Notes: a model not told the origin generated them from the sequence alone. A stretch of DNA of 64,000 bases from Cyanobium sp. PLM2.Bin73 (GCA_007694915.1 REEV01000066.1:62001-126000), one strand, 5' to 3'; numbered from the stretch's first letter, positions 7,607-18,335 are shown. Made by a program: numbers and translations.

Positions 7607-9282
7607 CGCGCCAGCAGGCTGGCGGCATAGGAGTGCACGGCCTCCGCGTCACCCCCGGCCAGCTCGGCCAGCTCGCTGCGGCGCTCGCCAGTGTCCCGCA
7701 GGTGGGACACCCGGGTGTGGGTGTGGCCGTCCAGCACCTGCTTGGACACGCGGAAGTGGTGGTCGGCCGCCGCCGCCACCAGGGGCTGGTGGGTGACGCA
7801 GAACACCTGCCGCTGCCGGGCCAGCCGCTGCAGCAAGGCCGCCATCGCACCGCTGACGCGGCCGCTGACACCGGCGTCGATCTCGTCGAACAGCAGGGTG
7901 ACGTGGGGATCGGCCGCCGCCAGGCAGGTTTTCAGGGCCAGCAGAAACCGGCTCATCTCGCCGCCGGAGGCCACCTCGGCCAGGGGTGCCAGGGGCTGGC
8001 CAGGATTGGCGGAGAACAGGAACTGCACGGCGTCGGCCCCCTCCTCGCCGGGCTCACAGGGCTGCAGCGCCACTGCAAAACGCACCTGGGCCAGGCCCAT
8101 GGGCCGCAGGGCCTCCATCAGCTGGTCCTGCAGGGCTTCGGCGGCGGCGGCCCGGGCGGCGCTGAGGGCGGCATTGGCCTGGTCACGGTGGGTCCGGGCG
8201 CTGGCCTCGGCGGCCGCCAGCCGCTCCAGCTCGGCAGCGCCACCACCCGGGGCGAGGGCTTCCCGCAGGCGATCACGCAGCTGAATCAGCTCGGCCAGCT
8301 CCAGGCCGTGGCGGCGCTCCAGGCCACGCAGCTCGGCGATGCGCTGCTGCAGCTGCTCAAGGCGCTCGGGATCGCTCTCCAGGCTGCCGCCATAGCGGTC
8401 GAGTTCGCGGCTGAGCTCCTGCAGGTCGGCCAGCGCCCCGGCCAGGCGCTCCCGCAGCGGCTCTAGGGAGCCATCGAGGGCACCCATCAGCTGCAGTTCC
8501 TGATCGCAGGCGGCCAGGTGGTCGAGCACGGGCGGTGCCGCCTCGGCCCCCTCCTGCAGGCGGCCCAGCAGGGTCATCACCCCCTCCTGCAGGCGCACGC
8601 CGTGGGCGAGCCGGTCCTGCTCCTGCTGCAGCCGCTGGCGCTCCTGGGGATCCTCGAGCCCGGACGCCTCCAGCTCAGCCAGCTGCTGCTCCTGCTGCGC
8701 CCGCTCGTGCTCCCGCTGCTGCCAGTGGCAGCGGGCCTGCTCCAGGGCAGCGGCGGCGGCCCGCCAGGCCCGCCAGGCGCTGGCTGCCGGCTCCAGGGCC
8801 CGCTGCACGGCCTCGGCGCCGAAACGGTCCAGCCAGCGCCGCTGCTGACCGGGACGGGCCAGCTGCTGGGTCTGGCCCTGCACGGTGAGATCGAGCAGCA
8901 GCGGCCGCAACTCCTGAACCTGGGCGCGATTCACAGCCACGCCGTTGAGGCGGTGGCGGCTGCTGAGGCGATCGTCCCCCAGCCGCCAGTCGCGGCTGAG
9001 CAGGAGCTCACTCTCGTCAGCGTCCAGCTCCTGCTCAGCCAGCCAGGCCAGCAGCGGGGGCGTCAGAACGAAGCTGGCCTCGATCCGGGCCTGGCGGCAG
9101 CCCGGGCGCAGCAGGCGGCTGCCGCCGCCGGGCTGGCCGCCGCCCAGCAGGGCATCGAGAGCATCGAGCAGGATCGACTTGCCGGCGCCGGTCTCGCCCG
9201 TGAGCACCGTGAACCCGGCCTCGAAGTCGAGCTCGAGCCGCTCGATGAGGGCGATGTTCTCCAGGCGCAGTCCGGTGAGCAC
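7594..9282 (-). CDS. recN: DNA repair protein RecN
   Basis: 562 residues, the usual RecN length. SMC-like architecture: N-terminal MLTGLRLENIALIERLELDF and Walker A GETGAGKS (29-36), a long Gln/Glu/Leu-rich coiled coil, and a C-terminal ABC part with SGGEMSRFLLALK and LLFDEIDAGVSG. RecN acts early in double-strand-break repair. Convergent with the deacetylase and divergent from the ABC1 kinase, with 86 nt between the starts. Confidence 0.96.
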   Translation of the reverse strand: MLTGLRLENIALIERLELDFEAGFTVLTGETGAGKSILLDALDALLGGGQPGGGSRLLRPGCRQARIEASFVLTPPLLAWLAEQELDADESELLLSRDWRLGDDRLSSRHRLNGVAVNRAQVQELRPLLLDLTVQGQTQQLARPGQQRRWLDRFGAEAVQRALEPAASAWRAWRAAAAALEQARCHWQQREHERAQQEQQLAELEASGLEDPQERQRLQQEQDRLAHGVRLQEGVMTLLGRLQEGAEAAPPVLDHLAACDQELQLMGALDGSLEPLRERLAGALADLQELSRELDRYGGSLESDPERLEQLQQRIAELRGLERRHGLELAELIQLRDRLREALAPGGGAAELERLAAAEASARTHRDQANAALSAARAAAAEALQDQLMEALRPMGLAQVRFAVALQPCEPGEEGADAVQFLFSANPGQPLAPLAEVASGGEMSRFLLALKTCLAAADPHVTLLFDEIDAGVSGRVSGAMAALLQRLARQRQVFCVTHQPLVAAAADHHFRVSKQVLDGHTHTRVSHLRDTGERRSELAELAGGDAEAVHSYAASLLARQSS

Positions 9283-9368
9283 GGCCGCCTCGGGGTAGAA
9301 CAGGTGTACGCAGCGACCGTAGCGGCAGTTTCTGTCGTTTAGAAGAGACCATCACCCTGCCGGGGGCG

Positions 9369-11489
9369 ATGACCACTCCACCCTTGCCCCCGTCGATGTC
9401 GCCCTCAGCGAATGCCCACACCGTGGTGAGCCGTTCCGCCGCCCCAGACACCAGCACCGTCGCCCCGGTCAACACCGGCGACACCGGCACCCCGGAGCGC
9501 ACGGCGCTGGAGGCGGCAGCGGCGGCGATGGAGGCCGCCGTGCACCAGCCGTCCCCGGCGTCTCCAGCAGGATCGGCGGCTGGGACAGCTCTGGCGGGCA
9601 GGCCTGAGCTGGCCGACTTCATCGAGGCCTCCGGGCTGCTGGCCTACGACCCGGCGGCGATCAGCCGCATCTACGCCGGCCGACCGGAGCGGCTGCTGCG
9701 GCGCCTCTGGCAGACCCTGGTGCCGATCGGCCTGTTCCTGCTCGGTGTCGGTTTCGACTGGCTGACCCGGCGCCTGCGCAACCCCCGGCGGGCCCGGGAG
9801 CGGGCCAGCGAAGCGGCCGATCTGGTGGCTTCCCTCGGCCCGGCGTTCATCAAGGCCGGCCAGGCCCTCTCCACCCGCCCGGACATCGTGCCCCCGCTGC
9901 TGCTGGAGGAACTGGCCCAGCTGCAGGACCAACTGCCGGGCTTCGATTCCGCGCTGGCCATGGCCTGCATCGAGGAGGACCTGGGCGCCCCGGTGGGCGA
10001 GATCTACGCCGAACTGGAGCGCGAACCGATCTCGGCGGCATCCCTGGGCCAGGTGCACCGCGGCAGGCTGCACAGCGGCGAACGGGTGGCAGTGAAGGTG
10101 CAGCGGCCGGGCCTGCGCGAGCAGATCACGCTCGACCTCTACATCGTGCGCAACCTCGCCGGCTGGCTGAACCGCAACGTGCGCCTGATCCGCAGCGATC
10201 TGGTGGCCCTGATCGACGAGCTCGGCACCCGCGTGTTCGAGGAGATGGACTACCTCAACGAGGCCTCCAACGCCGAGCGCTTCGCCCAGCTCCACACCCA
10301 CAACCCGCGCATCGCCGTTCCCCGCATCCACCACCAGGCCACCAGCCGGCGGGTGCTCACGATGGAGTGGATCGATGGGGTCAAACTCACCAACCTGGAG
10401 GCGGTGCGGGAGCTCGGCATCAATCCCGACGACCTGGTGCAGGTGGGGGTGAACTGCAGCCTGCAGCAGCTTCTCGAGCATGGCTTCTTCCATGCCGATC
10501 CCCACCCAGGCAACCTGCTGGCCCTGCCCGACGGGCGTCTGGCCTACCTCGATTTCGGCATGATGAGCTCGGTGAGCCGCGAGGCGCGCACCGGCCTGAT
10601 CCAGGCCGTGGTGCATCTGGTGAACCGCAACTTCGGCAAACTCAGCAAGGATTTCGTCAACCTTGGCTTCCTGGCTGAAGACGTGAATCTCTCTCCGATC
10701 GTGCCGGCCTTCGAGGGCGTGTTCGGCCAGGCCCTGGAGATGGGTGTGAGCCGCATGGACTTCAAGGCCGTCACCGACGACCTCAGCGGGGTGATGTACC
10801 GCTTTCCCTTCCAGGTGCCGCCCTACTACGCCCTGATCATCCGTTCCCTGGTGACCCTGGAGGGCATCGCCCTGAGCGTGGACCCCGACTTCAAGATTCT
10901 CGGCGCCGCCTATCCCTACTTCGCCCGGCGGTTGATGGAGGACCCCGATCCCAGCCTGCGCCAGAGCCTCAAGGAGATGCTCTTCGACGGCGAGGTGTTC
11001 CGCTGGCAGCGGCTCGACAACCTGATCGCCAGTGCCGCCCAGGGGTCCCAGCTCGATCTCGACAGCCTGCTCGATCAGGTGCTCGACTTCCTGTTCTCCG
11101 CCAACGGTGGCCTGCTGCGCCGCCAGCTGGTGGACTCGGTGATCACCCGCGTGGACGCGTTGGCCTGGCAGACCACCCTGCGCCTGGGCAAGCGCCTGCC
11201 GGAACGGCTGCAGCCTCCGGGCCTGCGCCGGCGGCAGCCCGAAGAGGCCAGCGAGGTGCTGCTCAGCCTCGAGCCGATCCGCCAGCTGGTGGCGATCCTG
11301 CGGGCCCTTCCCGGCTTCGAGCCCCGGCTGCTGGTGAAGCGCCTGCCACGCCTGCTCGGTGAACGGGAACTGCGGAGGATGGGTGTGGATGTGGCCCGCG
11401 GCCTGGCCGAACGGGGCGTGGTGCGGCTGCTGCGCGACGTGCTCGTGGACCCCTCCCTGCGACCATCATCGAGGGTGGTCAGCGCCTGA
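9369..11489 (+). CDS. ABC1/AarF/UbiB-family atypical kinase
   Basis: 706 residues with a Thr/Ala-rich N-terminal extension of about 75 residues, then the ADCK core: PAFIKAGQALSTRPDIVPP (KxGQ motif), SLGQVHRGRL (Ala-rich nucleotide loop variant), VAVKVQRPG (Lys), HADPHPGNLL and YLDFGMM (metal DFG). Cyanobacteria have several such proteins linked to plastoquinone/tocopherol metabolism and stress; which subfamily this is cannot be settled here. A C-terminal region of about 200 residues with Arg-rich helices follows the kinase core. It may be cotranscribed with the DUF1400 gene 21 nt downstream. Confidence 0.92.
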   Translation: MTTPPLPPSMSPSANAHTVVSRSAAPDTSTVAPVNTGDTGTPERTALEAAAAAMEAAVHQPSPASPAGSAAGTALAGRPELADFIEASGLLAYDPAAISRIYAGRPERLLRRLWQTLVPIGLFLLGVGFDWLTRRLRNPRRARERASEAADLVASLGPAFIKAGQALSTRPDIVPPLLLEELAQLQDQLPGFDSALAMACIEEDLGAPVGEIYAELEREPISAASLGQVHRGRLHSGERVAVKVQRPGLREQITLDLYIVRNLAGWLNRNVRLIRSDLVALIDELGTRVFEEMDYLNEASNAERFAQLHTHNPRIAVPRIHHQATSRRVLTMEWIDGVKLTNLEAVRELGINPDDLVQVGVNCSLQQLLEHGFFHADPHPGNLLALPDGRLAYLDFGMMSSVSREARTGLIQAVVHLVNRNFGKLSKDFVNLGFLAEDVNLSPIVPAFEGVFGQALEMGVSRMDFKAVTDDLSGVMYRFPFQVPPYYALIIRSLVTLEGIALSVDPDFKILGAAYPYFARRLMEDPDPSLRQSLKEMLFDGEVFRWQRLDNLIASAAQGSQLDLDSLLDQVLDFLFSANGGLLRRQLVDSVITRVDALAWQTTLRLGKRLPERLQPPGLRRRQPEEASEVLLSLEPIRQLVAILRALPGFEPRLLVKRLPRLLGERELRRMGVDVARGLAERGVVRLLRDVLVDPSLRPSSRVVSA

Positions 11490-11510
11490 AAAGCCCCTAG
11501 GGTTGCCCCC

Positions 11511-12089
11511 ATGACCTCCCTCCATCTGCGCCGGCGGTTGCTGGCTCCTCTCATCGTCCTGGGTCTGGGCCTGGCCGCCCCGGCCGTTCAGGCCGCCGAC
11601 AATCTGGTGTTCGTGAGCGGTGCCTTCCGGCGCTCGATCGCGGTGGACGATCTGGAGCATCTGGCCGAGACCGGGGAGGCCCGGGGTCTGCTCTCCGATG
11701 TGATCCGCATCAGCGAGCAGGATCCGGCCACCGTCTCGGAGCTGCTCAACCAGTCGATCAGCCTGCCGGTGAGCCTGGTGAGCCGCCTGCTCGGCACCCG
11801 CATCGGCGAAGCGCTGCTCGACCGGCTGGCCCAGATCTTCCACCCCCTCAACGCCCCCGGGGTGGGGGTGCCGGCCCTGCGCTCGGCGATCGTGATGGGA
11901 CTGGTGGAGGGTGACGGTGAGATCTCGGCGATCTCCTTCCTGCGGGCTTACCCCACCAGTGAGCTGATGGTGAACATTCCTAACCTGATCGCGGTGGCGG
12001 AGCAGGCCAGCTCAGTGACCGAACTGGTGCGGTTCTTCTCCGAATCCCCCCTCGACGGGCTGCGTGGCAGCGAAGGAGCCGAGAACTAG
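11511..12089 (+). CDS. Exported DUF1400-domain protein
   Basis: 192 residues with a signal peptide (residues 1-28, cleavage near VQAAD). The mature protein resembles the cyanobacterial DUF1400 domain, often found at the N-terminus of alpha/beta-hydrolase-like proteins: FVSGAFRRSIAVDDLEHLAETGEARGLL, then EALLDRLAQIFHP and IVMGLVEGDGEISAISFLRAYP. No hydrolase domain follows, so this is the stand-alone form. Function unknown. Confidence 0.8.
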   Translation: MTSLHLRRRLLAPLIVLGLGLAAPAVQAADNLVFVSGAFRRSIAVDDLEHLAETGEARGLLSDVIRISEQDPATVSELLNQSISLPVSLVSRLLGTRIGEALLDRLAQIFHPLNAPGVGVPALRSAIVMGLVEGDGEISAISFLRAYPTSELMVNIPNLIAVAEQASSVTELVRFFSESPLDGLRGSEGAEN

Positions 12090-12116
12090 ATTGAAGGCTA
12101 CCGCCGGCCCCTCCCC

Positions 12117-13235
12117 TTGCCCCTGCTCCATTCCCTGCGGCGTCTGAGTTTGGGACCCGGCAGCGCCCAGCCCACCCTGCAGGACTGGCCGGGCCTGATC
12201 GAGGCCTACAGGAGCTGGCTGCCGGTGAGCGAGCACACGCCGGTGATCAGCCTGCGCGAGGGAGCCACCCCGCTGATCCCCGCTCCGTCGATCGCCGAAC
12301 GGGTGGGAAGCCGGGTGCGGGTGCTGCTCAAGTACGACGGCCTCAACCCCACCGGCTCGTTCAAGGACCGGGGCATGACCATGGCCATCTCCAAGGCCCG
12401 CGAGGCGGGCTCGGAGGCGGTGATCTGCGCCAGCACCGGCAACACCTCAGCAGCCGCAGCCGCCTACGCCCGGCGCGGCGGGATGCGGGCCTTCGTGCTG
12501 ATCCCCGACGGCTACGTGGCCCAGGGCAAGCTGGCCCAGGCCCTGCTCTACGGCGCCGAGGTCATCGCCATCCAGGGCAACTTCGACCGCGCCCTTGCGA
12601 TCGTGCAGGAGGTGGCGGAGCGCTACCCGGTGACCCTGGTGAACTCGGTGAATCCCTACCGGTTGCAGGGCCAGAAAACAGCCGCCTTCGAGGTGGTGGA
12701 CGCCCTCGGCGAGGCTCCTGACTGGCTCTGCATCCCGGTGGGCAACGCCGGCAACATCAGCGCCTACTGGATGGGCTTCAACGAATACCGCGACGCCGGT
12801 CACTGCCGCACGGTGCCGCGCATGATGGGCTTCCAGGCCGCAGGCTCGGCCCCCCTGGTGCTGGGCCACACGGTGGAGCAGCCCGACACCATCGCCACCG
12901 CCATCCGCATCGGCAACCCGGTGAACCGGGACAAGGCCCTGGCGGTGCGCAGCGAGAGCGGCGGGGACTTCACCGCCGTCACCGACGCCGAGATCATCGA
13001 GGCCTACAAGCTGCTCGGCAGCGAGGAGGGGGTGTTCTGCGAACCGGCCAGCGCCGCCTCAGTGGCAGGGCTGCTCAAACGCCGGGAAGAGGTGCCGGCG
13101 GGGGCCACGGTGGTGTGTGTGCTCACCGGCAACGGCCTCAAGGACCCCACCACCGCAATTGAGCACAACGAGGCCCGCTTCCACACCGGGCTGGAGGCCG
13201 ATACCGCCAAGGTGGCCGAGGTGATGGGCTTCTAA
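12117..13235 (+). CDS. thrC: Threonine synthase
   Basis: 372 residues. Converts O-phosphohomoserine to threonine with PLP. The PLP lysine lies in NPTGSFKDRG (Lys83), the phosphate-binding loop in PVGNAGNISAY, and the STGNTSAAAAAYA segment is typical. The annotated start is a TTG at 12117; the first part (MPLLHSLRRLS) is plausible, but no strong ribosome-binding site decides it. Followed by a strong intrinsic terminator. Upstream of dnaN, as in many picocyanobacterial chromosomes. Confidence 0.95.
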   Translation: MPLLHSLRRLSLGPGSAQPTLQDWPGLIEAYRSWLPVSEHTPVISLREGATPLIPAPSIAERVGSRVRVLLKYDGLNPTGSFKDRGMTMAISKAREAGSEAVICASTGNTSAAAAAYARRGGMRAFVLIPDGYVAQGKLAQALLYGAEVIAIQGNFDRALAIVQEVAERYPVTLVNSVNPYRLQGQKTAAFEVVDALGEAPDWLCIPVGNAGNISAYWMGFNEYRDAGHCRTVPRMMGFQAAGSAPLVLGHTVEQPDTIATAIRIGNPVNRDKALAVRSESGGDFTAVTDAEIIEAYKLLGSEEGVFCEPASAASVAGLLKRREEVPAGATVVCVLTGNGLKDPTTAIEHNEARFHTGLEADTAKVAEVMGF

Positions 13236-13255
13236 GACCAGCCCGCCCTGCCCTG

Positions 13256-13279
13256 CCCCCGCCCGGCGGGGGTTTTTTT
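13256..13279 (+). terminator. Rho-independent terminator after thrC
   Basis: CCCCCG - CCCGG - CGGGGG hairpin (6-bp stem, 5-nt loop) followed directly by seven T residues, starting about 20 nt after the thrC stop. It is the clearest intrinsic terminator I found in the window. Confidence 0.88.
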
Positions 13280-13691
13280 ATGCCTGTGATCCGGTTGCAG
13301 GGGCCTGTGCCGATCCACGAGGCGCCTGCTGACGGCCCGGGAAAAGGGCAGACGAATCCGGGGAAAGGGAAGCCCGTGCTGACGGCCCAGAGCCCCCTCC
13401 CCATTCCCCAGGACCGGGAAAGCGGGGAAAACCCGGTGCCCTCCCCATCACGGGCCGCTGATTCCGCAGCGCTCAAACGCCAACAACCCGGAGCCAGCGT
13501 TGCTGGCGGGGCATTTTCCACGCTTTCCGCAGGCCCTACGACTACGGGTTCATTGGTTTTGAAGGTCAATCCTTTTCAATCCGTAGACGGGCCAAAGACC
13601 CCGGAAGTCCGGCGTTGCGCAATCAGCCGCCCTGTGGAAGCGTGGGAGCCCCTCAGCGCAGCCGCTCAACACCGGTCTGAACGCCCTCGCC
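13280..13691. other. Intergenic region before dnaN, candidate oriC
   Basis: No supported gene. The stretch holds words close to the DnaA box TTTTCCACA: TTTTCCACG (13514-13522), GCTTCCACA on the minus strand (13633-13641), TTTTCCCCG on the minus strand (13423-13431) and TTTTCCCGG on the minus strand (13337-13345). A 12-nt direct repeat TGCTGACGGCCC occurs at 13327 and 13377, and a relatively AT-rich patch (GGTTTTGAAGGTCAATCCTTTTCAATCC) at about 13555-13582. In cyanobacteria studied so far the origin lies beside dnaN, which supports the call. The boxes are degenerate, so confidence is moderate; the region must also hold the dnaN promoter. Confidence 0.5.
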
Positions 13692-14858
13692 ATGAAGCTG
13701 GTCTGCTCCCAGTCGGAACTCAGCGCCAGCCTGCAGCTGGTGAGCCGCGCCGTCGCTGCCCGACCCACCCATCCGGTGCTGGCCAACGTGCTGCTCACCG
13801 CCGACGCCGGCACCGGCCGCCTCAGCCTCACCGGCTTCGACCTGAGCCTCGGCATCCAGACCAGCCTCCCCGCCGAGGTGGAGAGCAGCGGCGCCATCAC
13901 CCTGCCGGCGCGGCTGTTCGGCGAGATCGTGCAGCGCCTCCCGTCCGACAGCCCCATCGGCCTCCACTGCCCCGAGGGCACGGAGCAGGTGGAGCTCACC
14001 TCCCGCTCCGGCAGCTACCAGATGCGGGGCATGGCCGCCGAGGACTTCCCCGACCTGCCCCTGGTGCAGACCGGCCAGCCCATCCGCCTGGAGGCCGAGG
14101 CCCTGGTGAAGGGTTTGCGCGCCACCCTGTTTGCCAGCAGCGGTGATGAGGCCAAGCAGTTGCTCACCGGTGTGCACCTGCGCCTGCAGGGCGCGGGCCT
14201 GGAATGCGCCGCCACCGACGGTCACCGCCTGGCCGTGCTGCGGCTGGCGGAGGGGGTGGAGGCCGCGGCGCCGGATGGGGCGGCCGAGCCGGAGCGCTTT
14301 GCCGTCACCGTGCCCGCCCGCTCGTTGCGCGAACTGGAGCGGCTGCTCTCCGGACGCCAGTCCAGCGAGCCCCTCAGCCTGTTCTGTGATCGTGGCCAGG
14401 TGGTGTTCCTGTGGGCCGATCAGGTGCTCACCAGCCGCAGCCTCGATGGCACCTACCCCAACTACGGCCAGCTGATTCCCGAGAGCTTCAGCCGTGGCAT
14501 CAGCCTCGACCGTCGCGGCCTGGTGGCGGCCCTGGAGCGGGTGGCCGTGCTGGCGGATCAGCACAACAACGTGGTGAAGCTCAGCACCGAGGCCGGCAGC
14601 GGCCAGCTGCAGGTGCAGGCCGACGCCCAGGACGTGGGCCGGGGCTCGGAGGCCGTGGCCGCCGAGATCAGCGGCGAGCCGATCCAGATCGCCTTCAACG
14701 TGCGCTACCTGCTGGATGGCCTCAAGGCCATGGCCTGCGACCAGGTGGCCCTGCACTGCAATGCCCCCACCACCCCGGTCGTGCTCAAACCCGCTGCTGA
14801 TGGACCGGACGACTCCGACTTCACCTATCTGGTGATGCCGGTGCAGATCCGGGTCTGA
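13692..14858 (+). CDS. dnaN: DNA polymerase III beta subunit (sliding clamp)
   Basis: 388 residues, normal clamp length, with the usual N-terminus (MKLVCSQSELSASLQLVSRAV) and C-terminus ending YLVMPVQIRV. The mid-section TDGHRLAVLRL and the YLLDGLKAM segment are conserved clamp motifs. The clamp tethers polymerase III to DNA. First gene of the conserved dnaN-purL-purF block. Confidence 0.98.
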   Translation: MKLVCSQSELSASLQLVSRAVAARPTHPVLANVLLTADAGTGRLSLTGFDLSLGIQTSLPAEVESSGAITLPARLFGEIVQRLPSDSPIGLHCPEGTEQVELTSRSGSYQMRGMAAEDFPDLPLVQTGQPIRLEAEALVKGLRATLFASSGDEAKQLLTGVHLRLQGAGLECAATDGHRLAVLRLAEGVEAAAPDGAAEPERFAVTVPARSLRELERLLSGRQSSEPLSLFCDRGQVVFLWADQVLTSRSLDGTYPNYGQLIPESFSRGISLDRRGLVAALERVAVLADQHNNVVKLSTEAGSGQLQVQADAQDVGRGSEAVAAEISGEPIQIAFNVRYLLDGLKAMACDQVALHCNAPTTPVVLKPAADGPDDSDFTYLVMPVQIRV

Positions 14859-14863
14859 CCCCC

Positions 14864-15757
14864 GTGGCCCTTCCCGAGCAGCTCCTGCTCAGCGATCTGC
14901 TGAAGCGCCGGGTGCGCGATGCCGACGGCCTTGAGCGGGGCACTGGCCTGACGGTGTGGATGCATCCGCCGGTGCACCGCGTGCTGGGCTGGGCCAGCCG
15001 TCCTTCGATGTTCGGCAACCGCCGGCTGGTGTGGCGCCTCAACCAGCTGGCCGGTGTGCTGGAGCTGGAGGCCCTGGTGAAGGGCGAGCCGGCCGAAACC
15101 GACCAGGCCACCCTCGAGCGCCTGCCCACCCTCATCGATGCCGCCCTGCTCGATCGCGATCAGCGACCGATCGGCACCGTGGCTGATGCCGCCATCGAGC
15201 TGCGCACCGGTGCCATCCGCCACTACCTGGTGAGCCGCAGCGATCCCCGCCTGCCCGGCAGCAGCCGCTGGCGCCTGAGCCCGGAGCGCATCGTCGACCA
15301 GCAGCCCGGCCTGGTGTCCACGGCGCTCACGGGCCTCGACGACCTGCCCCTGGCCCGGGCCAGCGTGCGCCAGGACCTGCTGCGCCGCTCTCGGCGCTGG
15401 CGCGAGCAGATGCAGGTAGCGGGCGAGCAGCTGGAGTCGCGGGTGGAGGGCTGGCTGGAAGAGCCCCCCTGGGAGGGGGCCGAGCCGCTGCGGCGCCTCT
15501 GGACCCCCGAGGACGACGGCCCCGATCTCCCCCTGGACGACGACGAGGCGTGGGCGGAAGCGAACGACCGCCCGGGCCCATCGGATCTCGAGCCCTGGGA
15601 TGACGGCGACTGGGACTGGGACCGGGAACCAACCGGCCGGGCAGAGCCGCACCCTGGGGAGCCCTGGGAGGACCGCGACGATGCCGAGCCTGAACCGTGG
15701 CCCCGGCGCTGGGCCGACCGGGCAGAAGAGGAAGAAGAGGAGGATCCCTGGGTCTGA
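14864..15757 (+). CDS. PRC-barrel-type conserved protein
   Basis: 297 residues from a GTG, 5 nt after dnaN. The N-terminal 170 residues are conserved-looking, with two barrel-like units ([15 protein letters not shown] and [19 protein letters not shown]) and [18 protein letters not shown], as in the protein that follows dnaN in picocyanobacteria. The last 110 residues are highly acidic and Trp/Pro-rich (many Asp, Glu, Trp), probably disordered. Role unknown; the tight spacing implies cotranscription with dnaN. Confidence 0.8.
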   Translation: MALPEQLLLSDLLKRRVRDADGLERGTGLTVWMHPPVHRVLGWASRPSMFGNRRLVWRLNQLAGVLELEALVKGEPAETDQATLERLPTLIDAALLDRDQRPIGTVADAAIELRTGAIRHYLVSRSDPRLPGSSRWRLSPERIVDQQPGLVSTALTGLDDLPLARASVRQDLLRRSRRWREQMQVAGEQLESRVEGWLEEPPWEGAEPLRRLWTPEDDGPDLPLDDDEAWAEANDRPGPSDLEPWDDGDWDWDREPTGRAEPHPGEPWEDRDDAEPEPWPRRWADRAEEEEEEDPWV

Positions 15758-15822
15758 GGCCGGCTGCCGCGCCGTCTGCTGCAACCTGCTCGGCCACACT
15801 GGGGCGATCCGATCCGCTGGCT

Positions 15823-18228
15823 GTGGTGGCTGCCCCCGACTTTCCCCTCGCCGAGGCGCTCAGGAAAGAGAACCTCAGCCAGGCCGACTACGACGAGATC
15901 TGCCGCCGCCTCGGCCGCCCTCCCAACCGCGCCGAACTGGGCATGTTCGGGGTGATGTGGTCGGAGCACTGCTGCTATCGCAACTCACGGCCCCTGCTGC
16001 AGGGCTTTCCCACCAGCGGCCCGCGCATCCTGGTGGGCCCCGGTGAGAACGCCGGCGTAGTGGATCTGGGCGAGGGCCAGCGGCTGGCCTTCAAGATCGA
16101 GAGCCACAACCACCCCTCGGCGGTGGAGCCGTTCCAGGGCGCGGCCACGGGTGTGGGCGGCATCCTGCGCGACATCTTCACCATGGGCGCCCGGCCGATC
16201 GCCCTGCTCAACGCCCTGCGCTTCGGGCCCCTGGAGGACGAGCGCAATGTGGGCCTGATGGAGGGGGTGGTGGCCGGCATCGCCCACTACGGCAATTGCG
16301 TGGGCGTGCCCACCGTGGGCGGTGAGGTGGCCTTCGACCCCAGTTACTCCGGCAACCCGCTGGTGAATGCCATGGCCCTGGGGCTGATGGAAACCGAGGA
16401 GATCGTGTGCTCCGGCGCCCGTGGCGTGGGCTATCCGGTGGTCTACGTGGGCAGCACCACCGGCCGCGATGGCATGGGCGGCGCCAGCTTCGCCAGCGCT
16501 GAGCTCAGTGCTTCCTCCCTTGATGACCGCCCCGCCGTGCAGGTCGGCGATCCCTTCCTGGAGAAGGGGCTGATCGAGGCCTGTCTGGAGGCCTTCCAGA
16601 GCGGGGATGTGGTGGCCGCCCAGGACATGGGAGCCGCCGGTCTCACCTGCAGCTGCTCCGAGATGGCCGCCAAGGGGGGCCTGGGCATCGAGCTCGATCT
16701 CGACAGGGTGCCGGCCCGTGAGGCCGGCATGGGGGCCTACGAGTTTCTGCTCAGCGAATCCCAGGAGCGGATGCTGTTCGTGGTGCAGCCGGGCCGCGAG
16801 GAGACGCTGATGGCGCGCTTCAGCCGCTGGGGTCTGCAGGCGGCGGTGGTGGGCCGGGTGCTGGAGGAGAACGTGGTGCGGGTGCTTCAGCACGGCCAGG
16901 TGGCGGCCGAGGTTCCCGCCAGCGCCCTGGCCGATGACACCCCGATCAACCACCACGACCTGATCAGCGAGCCGCCGGCCGAGATCCAGGCCCACTGGGG
17001 CTGGAGCGAGGCCCAGCTGCCTCAGGCCACGGCCGCCGGCATCACCCCCGGCTCAGGCCCCAGCGCCGGCCGGGCCCTGAGCTGGAACGCGGTGCTGCTG
17101 GCCCTGCTCGATGACCCCACCATTGCCTCCAAGCGCTGGGTGTACCGCCAGTACGACCACCAGGTGCAGGCCAACACCGTGCTGCCCCCGGGCGGTGGCG
17201 ATGCGGCGGTGGTGCGCCTGCGGCCCCAGCAGGGGGAGGGCTCCCTGACCCCCGGCCGGCGGGGGGTGGCTGCCGTGGTGGATTGTCCCAACCGCTGGGT
17301 GGCCCTCGATCCGGAGCGCGGCGCCATGGCGGCGGTGGCCGAGGCGGCCCGCAACCTCAGCTGCGTCGGCGCCGAGCCCCTGGCCGTGACCGACAACCTC
17401 AACTTCCCCTCCCCCGAAACCCCCACCGGCTACTGGCAGCTGGCGATGGCCTGCCGGGGCCTGGCGGCCGCCTGCCGGGAGCTCGACACGCCCGTCACCG
17501 GGGGCAATGTGTCCCTGTACAACGAGACCCGCCGGCCCGATGGCGCCATGCAGCCCATCCACCCCACCCCGGTCGTGGGGATGGTGGGCCTGGTGCACGA
17601 TCTGGCCCACGTGCGCGGGCTGGGCTGGCGGACCGCCGGCGATGCCATCTGGCTGCTGGGGGTTCCCCTGGCCGAGGCCCCAGACGCTGGTGGTGTCGCC
17701 GCCGATGACCGCCTTGGCCTGGCGGGTAGCAGCTACCTGGCGGCTATCCATGGCCAGGTGAGCGGCCGCCCCCCCGTGATCGACCTGGCCCTGGAGAAGC
17801 GGGTGCAGGCCTTCCTGCGCGAGGCCATCGCCGCCGATCTGGTGGATTCCGCCCACGACCTCAGTGACGGCGGCCTGGCGGTGGCTGCGGCCGAGGCCTG
17901 CATCGCCAGCGATCTGGGTGCCGATTTGGCTCTGCCGGCCGCCTCGGCGCTGCGCCTCGACCGGCTGCTGTTCGCCGAGGGCGGGGGCCGCATCCTGGTG
18001 AGCGTGCCGGCCCAGCGCGCCGAGACCTGGCAGGCCGCCCTGGAGGCCGCCGCCGCCGCTGGTGATCCGATCCCCGCCACCCAGCTGGGTAGCGTGCAGT
18101 CAGGCCCCCGGCTGCGGCTGCGCCACGGGGAGCAGGGCCTGGTGGATCTGGCCATCGGCGAGCTGCGGGCCAGTTTCGAGCGGGCGATCCCGCGCCGCCT
18201 GGGGCTGGATCTGCCGCCCAGCGGCTGA
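15823..18228 (+). CDS. purL: Phosphoribosylformylglycinamidine synthase subunit PurL
   Basis: About 801 residues from GTG at 15823 (GTG at 15826 equally possible); the track ORF begins earlier inside the preceding gene, where the sequence is not PurL-like. Motifs include [38 protein letters not shown] (active-site His and ATP binding), [11 protein letters not shown] and [10 protein letters not shown]. This is the small PurL that needs PurQ and PurS. It makes FGAM from FGAR in purine synthesis. purF follows on the same strand, 107 nt away. Confidence 0.96.
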   Translation: MVAAPDFPLAEALRKENLSQADYDEICRRLGRPPNRAELGMFGVMWSEHCCYRNSRPLLQGFPTSGPRILVGPGENAGVVDLGEGQRLAFKIESHNHPSAVEPFQGAATGVGGILRDIFTMGARPIALLNALRFGPLEDERNVGLMEGVVAGIAHYGNCVGVPTVGGEVAFDPSYSGNPLVNAMALGLMETEEIVCSGARGVGYPVVYVGSTTGRDGMGGASFASAELSASSLDDRPAVQVGDPFLEKGLIEACLEAFQSGDVVAAQDMGAAGLTCSCSEMAAKGGLGIELDLDRVPAREAGMGAYEFLLSESQERMLFVVQPGREETLMARFSRWGLQAAVVGRVLEENVVRVLQHGQVAAEVPASALADDTPINHHDLISEPPAEIQAHWGWSEAQLPQATAAGITPGSGPSAGRALSWNAVLLALLDDPTIASKRWVYRQYDHQVQANTVLPPGGGDAAVVRLRPQQGEGSLTPGRRGVAAVVDCPNRWVALDPERGAMAAVAEAARNLSCVGAEPLAVTDNLNFPSPETPTGYWQLAMACRGLAAACRELDTPVTGGNVSLYNETRRPDGAMQPIHPTPVVGMVGLVHDLAHVRGLGWRTAGDAIWLLGVPLAEAPDAGGVAADDRLGLAGSSYLAAIHGQVSGRPPVIDLALEKRVQAFLREAIAADLVDSAHDLSDGGLAVAAAEACIASDLGADLALPAASALRLDRLLFAEGGGRILVSVPAQRAETWQAALEAAAAAGDPIPATQLGSVQSGPRLRLRHGEQGLVDLAIGELRASFERAIPRRLGLDLPPSG

Positions 18229-18335
18229 ACCAGGCCAGAGGCTCGAGCAGGCGGCCGCACCCCCAGCCACCGGATCGCTGGTGCAGAATGGTTCTTCGGC
18301 TCGCGTAACGAGAGGCCTGCGCTGATGGTGTTCTC

